Positions 36,006 to 46,048 of a stretch of 64,000 bases of DNA are shown here, in pieces. Source of the stretch: Candidatus Acidulodesulfobacterium acidiphilum. Lineage in GTDB: Bacteria; SZUA-79; Acidulodesulfobacterales; Acidulodesulfobacteraceae. How positions within the stretch are numbered: the stretch's first letter is position 1; the number at the start of each line of letters is the position of its first letter. The DNA lies in contig SHMQ01000001.1 of NCBI GenBank assembly GCA_008534395.1, positions 170,255 through 234,254 of the forward strand, read 5' to 3'. The notes under the pieces were generated by a model. That model was not told the origin of the DNA. It worked only from the letters and a program-made list of their open reading frames with translations, and made no database searches. The translations under genes were made by a program, and so were the position numbers.

Positions 36006-38441
36006 TTGGAACAAACAAGCATTATCAACATTAACATTGAAGACGAGATGAGGCAGTCCTACTTAGATTACGCGATGAGCGTTATTATAGGCAGGGCGCT
36101 TCCCGAAGTAAAAGACGGATTAAAGCCCGTTCACAGAAGAATTCTTTTTGCTATGAACGAAATAGGCAATGATTTTAATAAACCGTATAAAAAATCCGCA
36201 AGAATCGTCGGAGACGTTATAGGTAAATATCATCCTCACGGCGATGCGGCGGTTTACGATGCAACCGTCAGGATGGCGCAGGATTTTTCTTTAAGATATC
36301 CTCTCGTCGACGGACAGGGAAACTTTGGTTCTATAGACGGCGATCCGCCTGCGGCTATGAGATATACGGAAATAAGGATGACTAAGCTTTCGTCTTTCCT
36401 TTTAGACGATATAGATTTTGAAACCGTAGATTTTACTCCGAACTATGATGGTTCTTTGCAAGAACCTGCAGTTTTGCCGGCTAAATTTCCGAATCTTTTA
36501 GTTAATGGTTCGTCGGGAATAGCGGTCGGCATGTCATCAAATATACCGCCGCATAATCTTACGGAAGCCGTGGATGCAGTTCTTTATTATATGGATAATC
36601 CGGAATGCGTTATAGACGAACTTATGCAAATAATTAAAGGCCCCGATTTTCCTACCGGAGGCATTATTTACGGTTATTCGGGAATCAATAATTATTTTAA
36701 CACGGGAAGAGGGCTAGTTAAAGTAAGGGCAAGACATCATTTTGAAAAAGCAAAAATAATTATTACGGAGATACCATATCAGGTCAACAAGTCTAAAATA
36801 CTTGAACGCATAGCGGAACTCGTAAAGGAAAAAAAAATAGAAGGGATATCGGATCTTCGCGACGAATCGGACAGGGAGGGAATGAGGGTAGTTATAGAAC
36901 TAAAAAGAGACGCAAACGAAACCGTCGTAATGAACAACCTGTTTAAACACACCCAACTCGAGGAAACTTTCGGAGTAATTTTTCTTGCGATAGTAAATAA
37001 CCAGCCTAAAATTTTAAATATAAAGGATATGCTGGCTCTTTTCGTAGATTTCAGAAAAGAAGTCGTAACGAAAAGAACGATATTCGAACTGAAAAAGGCC
37101 GAAGCGCGTCTTCATATATTGGAGGCCTTTAAAGTCGTAGCGCAAAATATAGACGAAGTTATAGAACTCATTAAAACTTCTGCATCTCCTTCCGCCGCCA
37201 AAGAACGTCTTATGCAGAAATACAGCTTTTCCGAAATTCAGGCACGGGCGGTACTCGACTTAAAATTGGAAAAAATCACTAATCTTGAACGCGAACATAT
37301 TATTAAAGAATACGAAGAAATATTGGATAAAGTAAAAAAATTAAGAGAACTGCTTGCCAGCGAAAAACTTATAAAAGACGTTATAAAAGAAGAGCTTAAA
37401 ATTATAAGAGAGAAATTCGGCGACGAAAGAAAGACGGAGATAGTGCCGGAGGAAAACGAAACAGAACTGATAGATCTTATTCCCAATGAAGCAATGATAG
37501 TTATGATGACGGAAAACGGCTACATTAAAAGAACCAAACTTTCGACTTTCAAGGCTCAAAACAGGGGAGGCAAAGGTCAGACGGGCATAAAATCCAAAGA
37601 AGAAGATTTTGTGGCAAGTTCTTTTTGCGCAAATACGCATGATAATATTCTTTTCATTTCAAATTTTGGAAACGCGTATAAATTAAACGTTTACGCTATA
37701 CCGGAAACTCTTAAAACCTCGAAAGGCAAACCGATAGTAAATCTTCTTAGCTTAAAAGAAAAAGAAACCGTTTCGTCAGTGCTTCCTATTAAAAGTTTCG
37801 ACGTTAATTACTCTATATTTATAGCAACTAAAAAGGGGCAGATAATAAAAACATCTTTAGATAAGTTTTCAAATATCAGAAAAAACGGTTTAATAGCCAT
37901 AAAACTTAAAGAAGGCGACGAAGTCATAAGTACCAGGATAGTTGACAATGCCTTAAAAAATCAGCTTGTAGTTATCGCTACGAAAAACGGAAAATCCCTT
38001 TGCGCGGACGTGGATAATTTTAGAACGCTTGGAAGGGGAGCTATGGGCGTAAGAGGCATAGCTCTTTCAAAAAACGACGAGGTGGTGTCTATGGACGTTC
38101 TTTCTTCGGAAAACGATTATCTTGTCTCTATAACGGAAAAAGGTTACGGCAAAAAAACTATCATGACCGAATTTAGGAAGCAGAGCAGGGGCGGCAAGGG
38201 GATAATAGCCGTTAAAACGGGAGCGAGAAACGGATTTGTCGTTTCCGTGCTTAAAGCTTCGGGAGATAACGATATAATCTTAATAACCTCTAACGGTAAA
38301 ATTATAAGGATTAACGAGTCTAATTTAAGAAGCATAGGAAGAAACACTATGGGCGTTAAATTAGTCAATTTGGACGAAACCGAAAGAGTAGTCAGCGCCG
38401 TAATATCGTCAAACGATTTAATGACGGAAGATTATGAATAA
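36006..38441 (+). CDS. gyrA: DNA gyrase subunit A
   Basis: 811 residues. Breakage-reunion domain: [35 protein letters not shown], and AAMRYTE with the catalytic Tyr120. A coiled gate follows, then six C-terminal blades starting with the GyrA box (QNRGGKG near residue 518) that separates gyrase from topoisomerase IV. The start is a TTG with a strong RBS (AAAGGAGA) a few bases upstream; no ATG fits the conserved N-terminus. The 3' end overlaps gpsA by 8 bases. Confidence 0.95.
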   Translation: MEQTSIININIEDEMRQSYLDYAMSVIIGRALPEVKDGLKPVHRRILFAMNEIGNDFNKPYKKSARIVGDVIGKYHPHGDAAVYDATVRMAQDFSLRYPLVDGQGNFGSIDGDPPAAMRYTEIRMTKLSSFLLDDIDFETVDFTPNYDGSLQEPAVLPAKFPNLLVNGSSGIAVGMSSNIPPHNLTEAVDAVLYYMDNPECVIDELMQIIKGPDFPTGGIIYGYSGINNYFNTGRGLVKVRARHHFEKAKIIITEIPYQVNKSKILERIAELVKEKKIEGISDLRDESDREGMRVVIELKRDANETVVMNNLFKHTQLEETFGVIFLAIVNNQPKILNIKDMLALFVDFRKEVVTKRTIFELKKAEARLHILEAFKVVAQNIDEVIELIKTSASPSAAKERLMQKYSFSEIQARAVLDLKLEKITNLEREHIIKEYEEILDKVKKLRELLASEKLIKDVIKEELKIIREKFGDERKTEIVPEENETELIDLIPNEAMIVMMTENGYIKRTKLSTFKAQNRGGKGQTGIKSKEEDFVASSFCANTHDNILFISNFGNAYKLNVYAIPETLKTSKGKPIVNLLSLKEKETVSSVLPIKSFDVNYSIFIATKKGQIIKTSLDKFSNIRKNGLIAIKLKEGDEVISTRIVDNALKNQLVVIATKNGKSLCADVDNFRTLGRGAMGVRGIALSKNDEVVSMDVLSSENDYLVSITEKGYGKKTIMTEFRKQSRGGKGIIAVKTGARNGFVVSVLKASGDNDIILITSNGKIIRINESNLRSIGRNTMGVKLVNLDETERVVSAVISSNDLMTEDYE

Positions 38442-39456
38442 AACCGTGGGAATTATCGGTTCGGGGAGTTTTGGAACGGCTTTAGCCGTTAATTTTTCAA
38501 AATTTGCGGACGAAGTTTATTTAAAATGCAGGAATAAAGAGTTTGCCGAAGAATTAAAAATAAAAAGATATAACGAATACTATCTAAAGGATGTCAGGCT
38601 GGACGAAAATATAACGGTAACAGACGATTATGAAACCGTTTTTAAAAATTGTAAAATTATATTTTTAACCGTTCCGTCCAAGGCGCTAAAGAGTACTCTT
38701 TTAGATATAAAAAAAAAGGAAGATAAATTTGATTTCGGCTCGTATATATTTTTAAACACCGCTAAAGGGATGGGAGACGAGTCCATGAATTTGCCGAGCG
38801 AGGTTTTTAAAAGCGTATTCGGAGATAAAATGTTAGAAAGATATGCAGTTTTAAGCGGTCCTAGTTTTGCGGCGGAAGTTTCAAGGTATCTGCCTACCGC
38901 AGTATGCATTGCATCGCAAAACAATGAAATTTTAAATGAAATAAAAAATTTTTTTAAAAAAGCGGTACACTTTAGAGTATATACTTTAAACGACGTTAAA
39001 GGGGTAGAGCTTGGAGGTTCGCTTAAAAACGTAATTGCTATTGCAGCTGGAGTTTCCGACGGTTTTGGACTCGGCAACAATGCCAGGGCGGCTCTTCTTA
39101 CCCGCGGTATCGTCGAAATGACTAGATTCGGCGAGGTTATGGGGGCGGATAGTCAAACTTTTACCGGACTTTCAGGTATAGGCGATTTAATGCTTACCGC
39201 AGCATCCGACTTAAGCAGAAACAGAACGGTGGGGCTAAGGATAGGTAGAGGGGAAAATATAGATTATATTTTAAAAGGAATGAAGATGGTTGCGGAAGGA
39301 GTTGCGACGACAAAATCGGTGCATAATATAGCTAAAGAAAAAAACATTTATATGCCCATTACCGAAGTGGTTTACTCCATTCTTTACGAAGGGCTGAAGC
39401 CTTCCGATGCCATAATAAAACTTTTGGAAAGAGACATAAAAGACGAGTTTATCTGA
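38434..39456 (+). CDS. gpsA: Glycerol-3-phosphate dehydrogenase [NAD(P)+]
   Basis: 340 residues: GxGxxG in [13 protein letters not shown], then [16 protein letters not shown], the catalytic Lys in [16 protein letters not shown], and [14 protein letters not shown], the standard GpsA order. It makes sn-glycerol 3-phosphate for phospholipids. The overlap with gyrA suggests co-transcription. Confidence 0.95.
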   Translation: MNKTVGIIGSGSFGTALAVNFSKFADEVYLKCRNKEFAEELKIKRYNEYYLKDVRLDENITVTDDYETVFKNCKIIFLTVPSKALKSTLLDIKKKEDKFDFGSYIFLNTAKGMGDESMNLPSEVFKSVFGDKMLERYAVLSGPSFAAEVSRYLPTAVCIASQNNEILNEIKNFFKKAVHFRVYTLNDVKGVELGGSLKNVIAIAAGVSDGFGLGNNARAALLTRGIVEMTRFGEVMGADSQTFTGLSGIGDLMLTAASDLSRNRTVGLRIGRGENIDYILKGMKMVAEGVATTKSVHNIAKEKNIYMPITEVVYSILYEGLKPSDAIIKLLERDIKDEFI

Positions 39457-39515
39457 TTGTAGTACAAGAATTGAATTCCGGTACTACGCAAAAAAATTGA
39501 AAGTAAGGAGGCATT

Positions 39516-39938
39516 ATGGGGATAAAATTAGAATATTTAAAAAATTTACAATTTAAAGCAGTTTCCGAACATAACGAAAACTATTCTATATTATTGGATA
39601 CGTCTAAAGATACCGGAGGCGACGAAGCAGGCATAAGACCTACCGATTTGATTATGGTAAGTCTCGCCGGATGCAGTTCTATGGATATAATATCCATTTT
39701 AAAGAAAAAAAAGCAAATTATTACCGATTTTAAAGTAAACGTGACGGGCGAAAGAGCGGATACCCATCCCAGAGTTTTTACAAAAATAACCGTAATTTAT
39801 GAATTTACCGGAGAAAATATCGAAGAACAGGCCGTCATAAGGTCTATAGAACTTTCTAAAGATAAATATTGCAGCGTTTGGGCTATGCTGAAACAGTGCG
39901 TAGATATAGAATGGTCATATAAAATTAAAAATTGTTAG
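39516..39938 (+). CDS. OsmC/Ohr-family peroxiredoxin-like protein
   Basis: 140 residues. The two active cysteines of the OsmC family are present (SLAGCSSMDII and DKYCSVWAML). The middle contains the VTGERADTHPRVFTKITVIYEF beta region. It reduces organic hydroperoxides with thiol or lipoyl donors. The RBS is AAGGAGG, 6 bases from ATG. It overlaps no neighbour, but the spacing (12 bases to the next gene's ATG) suggests an operon. Confidence 0.9.
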   Translation: MGIKLEYLKNLQFKAVSEHNENYSILLDTSKDTGGDEAGIRPTDLIMVSLAGCSSMDIISILKKKKQIITDFKVNVTGERADTHPRVFTKITVIYEFTGENIEEQAVIRSIELSKDKYCSVWAMLKQCVDIEWSYKIKNC

Positions 39939-39949
39939 AGGCGATAAAC

Positions 39950-40522
39950 ATGAAAAATTACGATTTAACGGAAAACGAAAAATCCGTTTTGTTAAAAATA
40001 GCCAGACGATCGATAGAGGACAGTTTTAACCGCAGTAGAGATTTATATATTAACTCTAAAGATTTAATTTCTTCGTTGACCGACAATCTTAAGGCAGACG
40101 CGGGCGTATTTGTCACCCTTAAAACAAAAGGCGAGCAATTAAGAGGATGCATAGGCAATTTTAATTTTAATATTCCCGTTTATCAAAATGTTTATAACAT
40201 GGCAAAAGAAGCGGCTTTCAGCGATCCAAGATTTATGCCGCTAAACGATGTCGAACTTAAAAACGTCAAAATTGAAATATCCGTTTTGACTCCTCTTCAA
40301 AAAATAGACGACCTTGAAAAAATAGAAATAGGGAAACACGGTTTATATATTATAAAAAACGGTCGCCACGGAGTTCTGCTTCCCCAGGTCGCTACAGAAA
40401 ACGGTATGGACAGGCAACAGTTTTTGGAGGCGGTTTCGATGAAAGCAGGCCTTCCCTCCGACGCATATAAGCAAGGCGCAGAAATTCTTATTTTTTCGGC
40501 TATAGTTTTCGGTGAAAATTGA
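39950..40522 (+). CDS. AMMECR1 domain protein (AmmeMemoRadiSam system protein A type)
   Basis: 190 residues with the AMMECR1 core LRGCIGNF, AKEAAFSDPRFMPL, ISVLTPLQKI, IKNGRHGVLLPQVATENG and AVSMKAGL. The cellular role of the family is unproven; in many genomes it occurs with a Memo-like and a radical SAM protein, which are not present here. The ATG at 39950 with an AGAGGCG upstream is favoured over the in-frame TTG at 39932, which lies inside the preceding gene. Confidence 0.9.
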   Translation: MKNYDLTENEKSVLLKIARRSIEDSFNRSRDLYINSKDLISSLTDNLKADAGVFVTLKTKGEQLRGCIGNFNFNIPVYQNVYNMAKEAAFSDPRFMPLNDVELKNVKIEISVLTPLQKIDDLEKIEIGKHGLYIIKNGRHGVLLPQVATENGMDRQQFLEAVSMKAGLPSDAYKQGAEILIFSAIVFGEN

Positions 40523-41166
40523 TGAAATATTATCCCGTCAACCTTAATATTGCTGGAAAAAAAGTCCTAGTCGTCGGCGGCGGTTCGGTTGCTTCCAGAA
40601 AAGTCGAAAGGCTTCATGAGCGCGGAGCCGATATAACGGTTATAGCCCCTGAAGTATCGGAAGAAATTAAAAAACTTGCCGATAAAAACGCTTTAAAAAT
40701 TATAGAAAGAATATATGAAGCAGGCGATGAGAAAGGAGCGTTTGCCGTATTCTGTGCGGTATCGGCTGGAGATGAAAATTCCAATATGGAAAAAAAACTT
40801 TACGAAAGATGCGTTAAAAGAAATATTTTAATAAATGTCGCCGATAAGCCGGATTTTTGTACTTTCACGCTTCCTGCGCTTGTTTCCAGGGGCGAGTTCG
40901 ACATAGCTATTTTTACTAGCGGACACAGTCCTAGGCTTGCCAGAAAAATCAGGGAAGATTTAGAAAAAGTTTACGGAGAAGAATACGATACTTACGTAAA
41001 AATCCTCGGTTTTATAAGGAAAGAGATTAAATTAAAAAAATATCCGCAGAATAAAAATCAGGAGCTTTTTGAAGAATTAATAAATTCTGATCTTTTCGAT
41101 ATTATAAAGGATAAACGATTTTCCGAAGCGAGTCTTTTTATAAGCAATTTTATCAAGAGGGCATAA
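40522..41166 (+). CDS. sirC: Precorrin-2 dehydrogenase (Met8/SirC type)
   Basis: 214 residues with the NAD-binding Rossmann start KKVLVVGGGSVASRKVERL, the segment INVADKPDFCTFTLPALVSRG and FTSGHSPRLARKIREDLE, typical of the N-terminal half of CysG and of SirC/Met8. It oxidises precorrin-2 to sirohydrochlorin, the branch point to siroheme and Ahb heme. It starts at TGATG, sharing a base with the preceding stop. It is the first gene of the heme operon; whether it also chelates iron cannot be judged. Confidence 0.92.
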   Translation: MKYYPVNLNIAGKKVLVVGGGSVASRKVERLHERGADITVIAPEVSEEIKKLADKNALKIIERIYEAGDEKGAFAVFCAVSAGDENSNMEKKLYERCVKRNILINVADKPDFCTFTLPALVSRGEFDIAIFTSGHSPRLARKIREDLEKVYGEEYDTYVKILGFIRKEIKLKKYPQNKNQELFEELINSDLFDIIKDKRFSEASLFISNFIKRA

Positions 41167-41172
41167 ACCATA

Positions 41173-41991
41173 ATGCTTAAAGAATTATATTTAATTCCTT
41201 TAATTATTTATATATTATCCTATGTCGTTTTTACGTTTAAAGATAAAAAATTCCATAAAGTTTTTACTTATTTAGTTTATGCGGGATTTATATGCCAGAG
41301 CATAATTTTTTTAACATTTTTGGGCATTAAAGGGCTTGCCGTTCCTGTTCACATAGACAAGTTCGTTTTTTTTAATGCATGGATTTTAATGTTGGTAGTA
41401 GTAATATTTAGTTTTTTTTATAAAGTGGAATATATTTTATTATATATTACCCCTTTAGTCGCGCTAAATTTGTTCATAGCTTTTTTTGTTCCGCATATTC
41501 GTATAATGCCGATTATGGCAAATACCGATAGAGTTATTCTTCTTACGCATATATTGCTTATATTGATAGGCGATTCTCTTTTTGCCCTTTCTTTTATAGT
41601 TTCTTTAATATATATTTTTCAGGAAAGAAAAATAAAGAATAAAAAGAATTTGAAAATTTTAGATATGTCTTCAGGCGTGGGCTACAATTTGGAACTGCTG
41701 GATAACATAAATTATATTTGCTTAAAAGTAGGTTTCCCGTTTATAACTATAGGAATAGTTATGGGAATTTATCTGTCGAGTTCTTTATTTAAAACGTTTT
41801 TGGTCGTAAAGCCGATTGAAATTATGTCTTTGATAACATGGTTTATTTATGCCGTTTTATTGCACGAAAGGATGGCAAAAGGCCTGAGAGGAAAGAGGGC
41901 GGCTGTTTTCGGCATCATAGGTTTTCTGCTTATATTAGCCAGCTTAAGTTTCTCTTTTTATTTTTTTCCGGCTTTTCATGGATTTGAATAA
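41173..41991 (+). CDS. HemX/CcsA-like membrane protein (cytochrome c assembly family)
   Basis: 272 residues with about eight membrane segments and conserved His in LTHILLILIG and in the late LLHERMAKGLRGKRAAVFGIIGF, features of the HemX/CcsA group. HemX commonly sits beside hemA, as it does here, and affects HemA levels in Bacillus. A role in heme handling is inferred. It is short for a CcsA with the full WWD domain, and no WWD motif is seen. Confidence 0.85.
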   Translation: MLKELYLIPLIIYILSYVVFTFKDKKFHKVFTYLVYAGFICQSIIFLTFLGIKGLAVPVHIDKFVFFNAWILMLVVVIFSFFYKVEYILLYITPLVALNLFIAFFVPHIRIMPIMANTDRVILLTHILLILIGDSLFALSFIVSLIYIFQERKIKNKKNLKILDMSSGVGYNLELLDNINYICLKVGFPFITIGIVMGIYLSSSLFKTFLVVKPIEIMSLITWFIYAVLLHERMAKGLRGKRAAVFGIIGFLLILASLSFSFYFFPAFHGFE

Positions 41992-42016
41992 TTAATAAAT
42001 TTAAGACATATTATAG

Positions 42017-42022
42017 TATAAT
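42017..42022 (+). promoter_or_regulatory. Possible internal -10 close to hemA start
   Basis: TATAAT ends only 7 bases before the hemA ATG (42030), so a transcript from it would be nearly leaderless. This may be chance in AT-rich spacer, and I see no good -35. Confidence 0.25.
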
Positions 42023-42029
42023 AAATTTC

Positions 42030-43415
42030 ATGGATATTTTAATTATTGGGTTAAATCATAAGACCTCAAATATAAACGAAAGGGAGACGGTTTCAAAAAA
42101 ACTTCTCACGGCGGAACTGAGGCGGGAGTTTATCGAAAAACTGCTTGAACTCAAAGATGAAGCAGGCAGACAGCTTATAAAAGAAACAGCCGTTCTTACG
42201 ACATGCAACAGGTCCGAATTTATAATGAATCTTTCTTACTGGACTCAGGGAAAAGGCGGACATGCGATTAAAAATTACATCGCAAAATATTTTTTCGACG
42301 ATTTGGAAAAGGAAAAAATTTTATATATGCATCTCAACGAAGATGCCGTAAGACATCTTTTTACGGTAGCGTCAAGTTTAGATTCCATGATAATAGGCGA
42401 GCCGCAGATACTCGGTCAGTTAAAAGGAGCTTATAATGAGGCTTGCAAGTTTAATACCAGCGGCCAGTTTTTAAATAAACTGTTCCATAAAGCTTTTAAC
42501 TGCGCAAAAACGGTCAGAACGGAAACTAAAATAGCGGCTTCTCCAGTGTCGGTCAGCTATGCCGCCGTAGAACTGTCCCGCAAAATTTTTAACGGTTTGG
42601 AAGATAAAAAAGTGCTTCTTCTCGGTGCAGGCGAAATGGGCAAACTTACAGTAAAACATTTTATAAAATACGGCGTAAAAAATATCAATATAGCAAACAG
42701 AACCGCCGAGAAAGCGCTCAGGTTCGTCGAAGAATCTTTTGAAGATAAGGAAAAAAGATATTTAAACGTAATAGATTTTTCGGAATATTACAAAAACTTG
42801 CCGAATTCCGATATCGTTTTGTGTTCTACGGGTTCGGAAGATTATATATTAAAGTATGAAGATATCTTACCGGTTATAAAAATGCGCAAACAGAAACCTT
42901 TATTTTTAATCGATATTTCTATGCCGAGAAACATAGATCCGGAAATAAATAAAATACCCAACGTTTATTTATTCGACATAGACGATATAGGGAAAATGAT
43001 AGAAAACAATATGGAAATAAGGAAGCATGAAGCCGATGCGGCTATAGATTTAATAAATGCCGCGGTAGGCGAGTTTATGAACTGGAAAGAGTCCCTAAAT
43101 GCCGTTCCTGTTATAATTTCTTTAAGAAATAAAATTAAAAATCTGCTTGAATCCGAACTTTCAAGATATATAACCGACGAAAAAGAAAAAGATATAGTTG
43201 TTAATTCATTAACAAACAAACTGCTTCATGAACCGACAATGCTGATTAAAAAGTCGTGTTTAAATCCTGATGGAATAAATTCTATTAAAACCGTCAAGGC
43301 TCTTTTTAATCTTGATGCAGAAGATTATCAGGATATTTCCAAAGATGCCTCTAAAAAGCATGCTGCGGAATCGGATACGTCATATAACGAAACTAAAATA
43401 AAACTTGTAAAATAA
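42030..43415 (+). CDS. hemA: Glutamyl-tRNA reductase
   Basis: 461 residues: catalytic Cys in LTTCNRSEF, EPQILGQLKGAY, the NADPH-binding ADH-like VLLLGAGEMGKL, and a C-terminal dimerisation helix bundle. It reduces glutamyl-tRNA(Glu) to glutamate-1-semialdehyde, the first committed step of tetrapyrrole synthesis in the C5 route. HemL and HemB are not encoded in the window. The C-terminal 35 residues are unusually charged and may be a regulatory tail. Confidence 0.96.
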   Translation: MDILIIGLNHKTSNINERETVSKKLLTAELRREFIEKLLELKDEAGRQLIKETAVLTTCNRSEFIMNLSYWTQGKGGHAIKNYIAKYFFDDLEKEKILYMHLNEDAVRHLFTVASSLDSMIIGEPQILGQLKGAYNEACKFNTSGQFLNKLFHKAFNCAKTVRTETKIAASPVSVSYAAVELSRKIFNGLEDKKVLLLGAGEMGKLTVKHFIKYGVKNINIANRTAEKALRFVEESFEDKEKRYLNVIDFSEYYKNLPNSDIVLCSTGSEDYILKYEDILPVIKMRKQKPLFLIDISMPRNIDPEINKIPNVYLFDIDDIGKMIENNMEIRKHEADAAIDLINAAVGEFMNWKESLNAVPVIISLRNKIKNLLESELSRYITDEKEKDIVVNSLTNKLLHEPTMLIKKSCLNPDGINSIKTVKALFNLDAEDYQDISKDASKKHAAESDTSYNETKIKLVK

Positions 43416-43425
43416 AAGGCGAACT

Positions 43426-44382
43426 TTGAAAATTAAATTAGGAACAAGAGGAAGCAAACTTGCTTTATATCAGGCAAATCTAGTTAAAAGCATACTGGAA
43501 TCGCATTACGAAAGTTTAAATGAAACCGTTAGCGTAGAAATAATAACGGTAAAAACGACCGGAGATAGAATTTTAAATGCTTCGTTAAGCAGTTTCGGCG
43601 GAAAAGGTTTGTTCGTCAAAGAAATAGAAGAAGCTCTTTTTAACGGCGGTATAGATATTGCCGTTCACAGCTTAAAAGACGTGCCTCAAGTAATTCCGGA
43701 AGGCTTGGAAATAGGCGTTACGCTTAAAAGAGATGATCCAAGCGACTGCATAATACTTAAGAAAAAGCCGCAATCGCCTTTAACGGGTTATATCCAAGAT
43801 TTAACCGGACTTTTAAAAAAAGACGCGATCGTCGGCACTTCAAGTTTAAGAAGACGCTCTCTTTTGAACAGATATTCAGAAGGCCTTATATTCGAGCCGT
43901 TAAGAGGTAATATAGATACGAGATTGGGAAAAGTTAAAAAAGGTTTTTTCGATGCGATAGTTTTATCATCTTCAGGATTAGCCAGGCTTAATCTTCAGTC
44001 TTATATAGACGCTTATTTAGACCCTTCCATATATATACCCCAGTGCGGACAGGGGGTAATAGCAGTGGAATATAAAACAATCAGAGACGATATTAAAGAA
44101 ATTATGAAACCTTTAAACGACGAAGACACTTTTAAGGCGGTTTTTGCGGAAAGGGCGTGCATTAGAGCATTGGACTGCGGGTGCGCTTCGCCGGTAGGCG
44201 CATATGCTTACATTAAAGACGGTGAAATTTACATAAAAGGTTTTGTTTCAAATACCGCAGGGGAATACTTAGAAGATGAATTTAAGGGCAAGAAAGAAGA
44301 TTATGAAAATATCGGTAACGGCTTGGCATTAAGACTTATCGAAAAAGGCGCAGTAGGAATACTCGGGAAAAATAATCTGTAA
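43426..44382 (+). CDS. hemC: Hydroxymethylbilane synthase (porphobilinogen deaminase)
   Basis: 318 residues: LGTRGSKLALYQA, HSLKDVPQVIPEGLEIG, GTSSLRRRSLL, and LRGNIDTRLGKV are diagnostic. The dipyrromethane cofactor attaches to a Cys in DCGCASPVGA (Cys251/Cys253). It starts with TTG preceded by AAAGGCG, in line with the conserved N-terminus. It lies 10 bases after hemA. Confidence 0.96.
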   Translation: MKIKLGTRGSKLALYQANLVKSILESHYESLNETVSVEIITVKTTGDRILNASLSSFGGKGLFVKEIEEALFNGGIDIAVHSLKDVPQVIPEGLEIGVTLKRDDPSDCIILKKKPQSPLTGYIQDLTGLLKKDAIVGTSSLRRRSLLNRYSEGLIFEPLRGNIDTRLGKVKKGFFDAIVLSSSGLARLNLQSYIDAYLDPSIYIPQCGQGVIAVEYKTIRDDIKEIMKPLNDEDTFKAVFAERACIRALDCGCASPVGAYAYIKDGEIYIKGFVSNTAGEYLEDEFKGKKEDYENIGNGLALRLIEKGAVGILGKNNL

Positions 44383-44420
44383 AATAATAAATTAAAAATT
44401 AAAAAGGAATTTAAAATCAT

Positions 44421-46034
44421 ATGAAGACTAAAGAAGTAAAAAAAACCGGTAAAGTTTATCTTGCGGGAGCCGGCCCCGGAGATCCCGAACTGCTTACGCT
44501 TAAAACCAAAAGAATTCTATGTGAAGCCGACGTAATAATTTACGACAGCCTTATTTCCGAGGAAATTTTATCTTTTGCAAAAGAAGGATGCGAAATAATT
44601 TATGCCGGCAAAAGATCTTCAAACCACACTCTTCCTCAATATTCCATCAACGAACTTCTTGCAGAAAAAGCTAAAAACAACAGCGTCGTTTTAAGGCTTA
44701 AAGGAGGCGACCCTTATCTTTTCGGAAGAGGCGGGGAAGAAGCCGAAAGGCTGTTTAAAGACAATATCGAATTTGAGGTAATACCGGGTATTTCTTCTTC
44801 CTTTGCCGTTCCTGCTTATGCGGGAATACCGTTGACCCACAGAGATTACGCTTCTACGGTAGCTATTGTTACGGGACATGAGGGGGAGCATAAGGAAAAA
44901 AGCACGATAAACTGGAAAGGATTAGCGGGAGCCGATACTATCGTCATATTAATGGGTTATAAAAATTTAGATTCCAATACTAAAAATTTAATAGAAGCAG
45001 GAAAAGATAAAGATACACCCTGCGCGGTTATTCAGGAAGGAACTACCTTAAACCAGAAAGCCGCTGTAGGCACTTTAAGCACTATAGCCGAAGAGGTAGA
45101 AAAAAAAGGATTAAAAAGTCCGATGATATTAATCGTGGGCAACGTAGTAAAATTAAGAAATACGCTGAACTGGTTCGAAACGAGGCAGTTAAGCGGTTTA
45201 AGCGTTATAGTTACCAGAGGCGAGGGGCAATCGGGAACGCTGTCGGGAAAACTTAAGAAGCTCGGCGCATTCGTAATAAATCTTCCTCTTATAAAAATAA
45301 TGAAAGAAAGTAAAAATATAGATGAAACTAAAATCGATAAAGTTATAGGCAATATTAAACAGTACGATTATTTAATTTTTACCAGCGCAAATGCAGTTTC
45401 GGGATTTTTCGGCCGTTTTTTTTCAAAAGGAATGGATACAAGAGCGTTTCCAGGTAAAAAAATTATTTCGGTAGGCAAAGTTTCCTCAACGGAGCTTTTA
45501 AAATACGGCGTAATTCCCGATATAATTCCGTCCGAGCCTTCCCAGACCGGAATAATAGATGTCTTAAAGGACGTCAATATTAAAGATAAAAAGATTCTTT
45601 TTCCGCAGGCTTTAAAAATCAACAAAGACCTTCCGGAATTTCTTGCTTCTAAGGGAGCCCATGTCGAAAATTTGCCCGTTTATGAAACCGTAGTGCCGGA
45701 AGAGTCTAAAGAAGCTATAAAAGAAGTTTTTGTTTCCCTAAAAAAAACAGGCAAAAATATAGGTCTGCCGGATAATTTAGATTTAAAAAATATTCTGGTT
45801 ACTTTTACAAGCTATTCCACCGTAGAAAATTTTGCAAACGCTTTAAAAGATATCGACGAAAATCTTTTGAAAAAAGTCGTTTCTTCAGGCGTTAAGTTTG
45901 CAAGCATAGGAAACAAAACGGCCGAATATGCGTTGGGATTTGGCATAAAATCTGATATAATATCTAAAGACGTTAATATAGATTCGCTTATAGACGGAAT
46001 ATTAGGTTATTATAAAAAAGATAAAAAAAACTAA
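44421..46034 (+). CDS. cobA-hemD: Fused uroporphyrinogen-III methyltransferase and uroporphyrinogen-III synthase
   Basis: 537 residues. Residues 1-250 are SUMT/CobA: LAGAGPGDPELLTLKTKRIL, VLRLKGGDPYLFGRGGEEAE, VTGHEG. From about 265 the protein is HemD, with a less conserved two-lobed fold (IIVTRGEGQSGTLSGKLKKLGA-like start, ILFPQA, FTSYSTVENF). The fusion cyclises hydroxymethylbilane and methylates the product to precorrin-2, handing it to the precorrin-2 dehydrogenase made upstream. Such CobA-HemD fusions are common in anaerobes. Confidence 0.94.
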   Translation: MKTKEVKKTGKVYLAGAGPGDPELLTLKTKRILCEADVIIYDSLISEEILSFAKEGCEIIYAGKRSSNHTLPQYSINELLAEKAKNNSVVLRLKGGDPYLFGRGGEEAERLFKDNIEFEVIPGISSSFAVPAYAGIPLTHRDYASTVAIVTGHEGEHKEKSTINWKGLAGADTIVILMGYKNLDSNTKNLIEAGKDKDTPCAVIQEGTTLNQKAAVGTLSTIAEEVEKKGLKSPMILIVGNVVKLRNTLNWFETRQLSGLSVIVTRGEGQSGTLSGKLKKLGAFVINLPLIKIMKESKNIDETKIDKVIGNIKQYDYLIFTSANAVSGFFGRFFSKGMDTRAFPGKKIISVGKVSSTELLKYGVIPDIIPSEPSQTGIIDVLKDVNIKDKKILFPQALKINKDLPEFLASKGAHVENLPVYETVVPEESKEAIKEVFVSLKKTGKNIGLPDNLDLKNILVTFTSYSTVENFANALKDIDENLLKKVVSSGVKFASIGNKTAEYALGFGIKSDIISKDVNIDSLIDGILGYYKKDKKN

Positions 46035-46048
46035 AGGAGAAGATATAA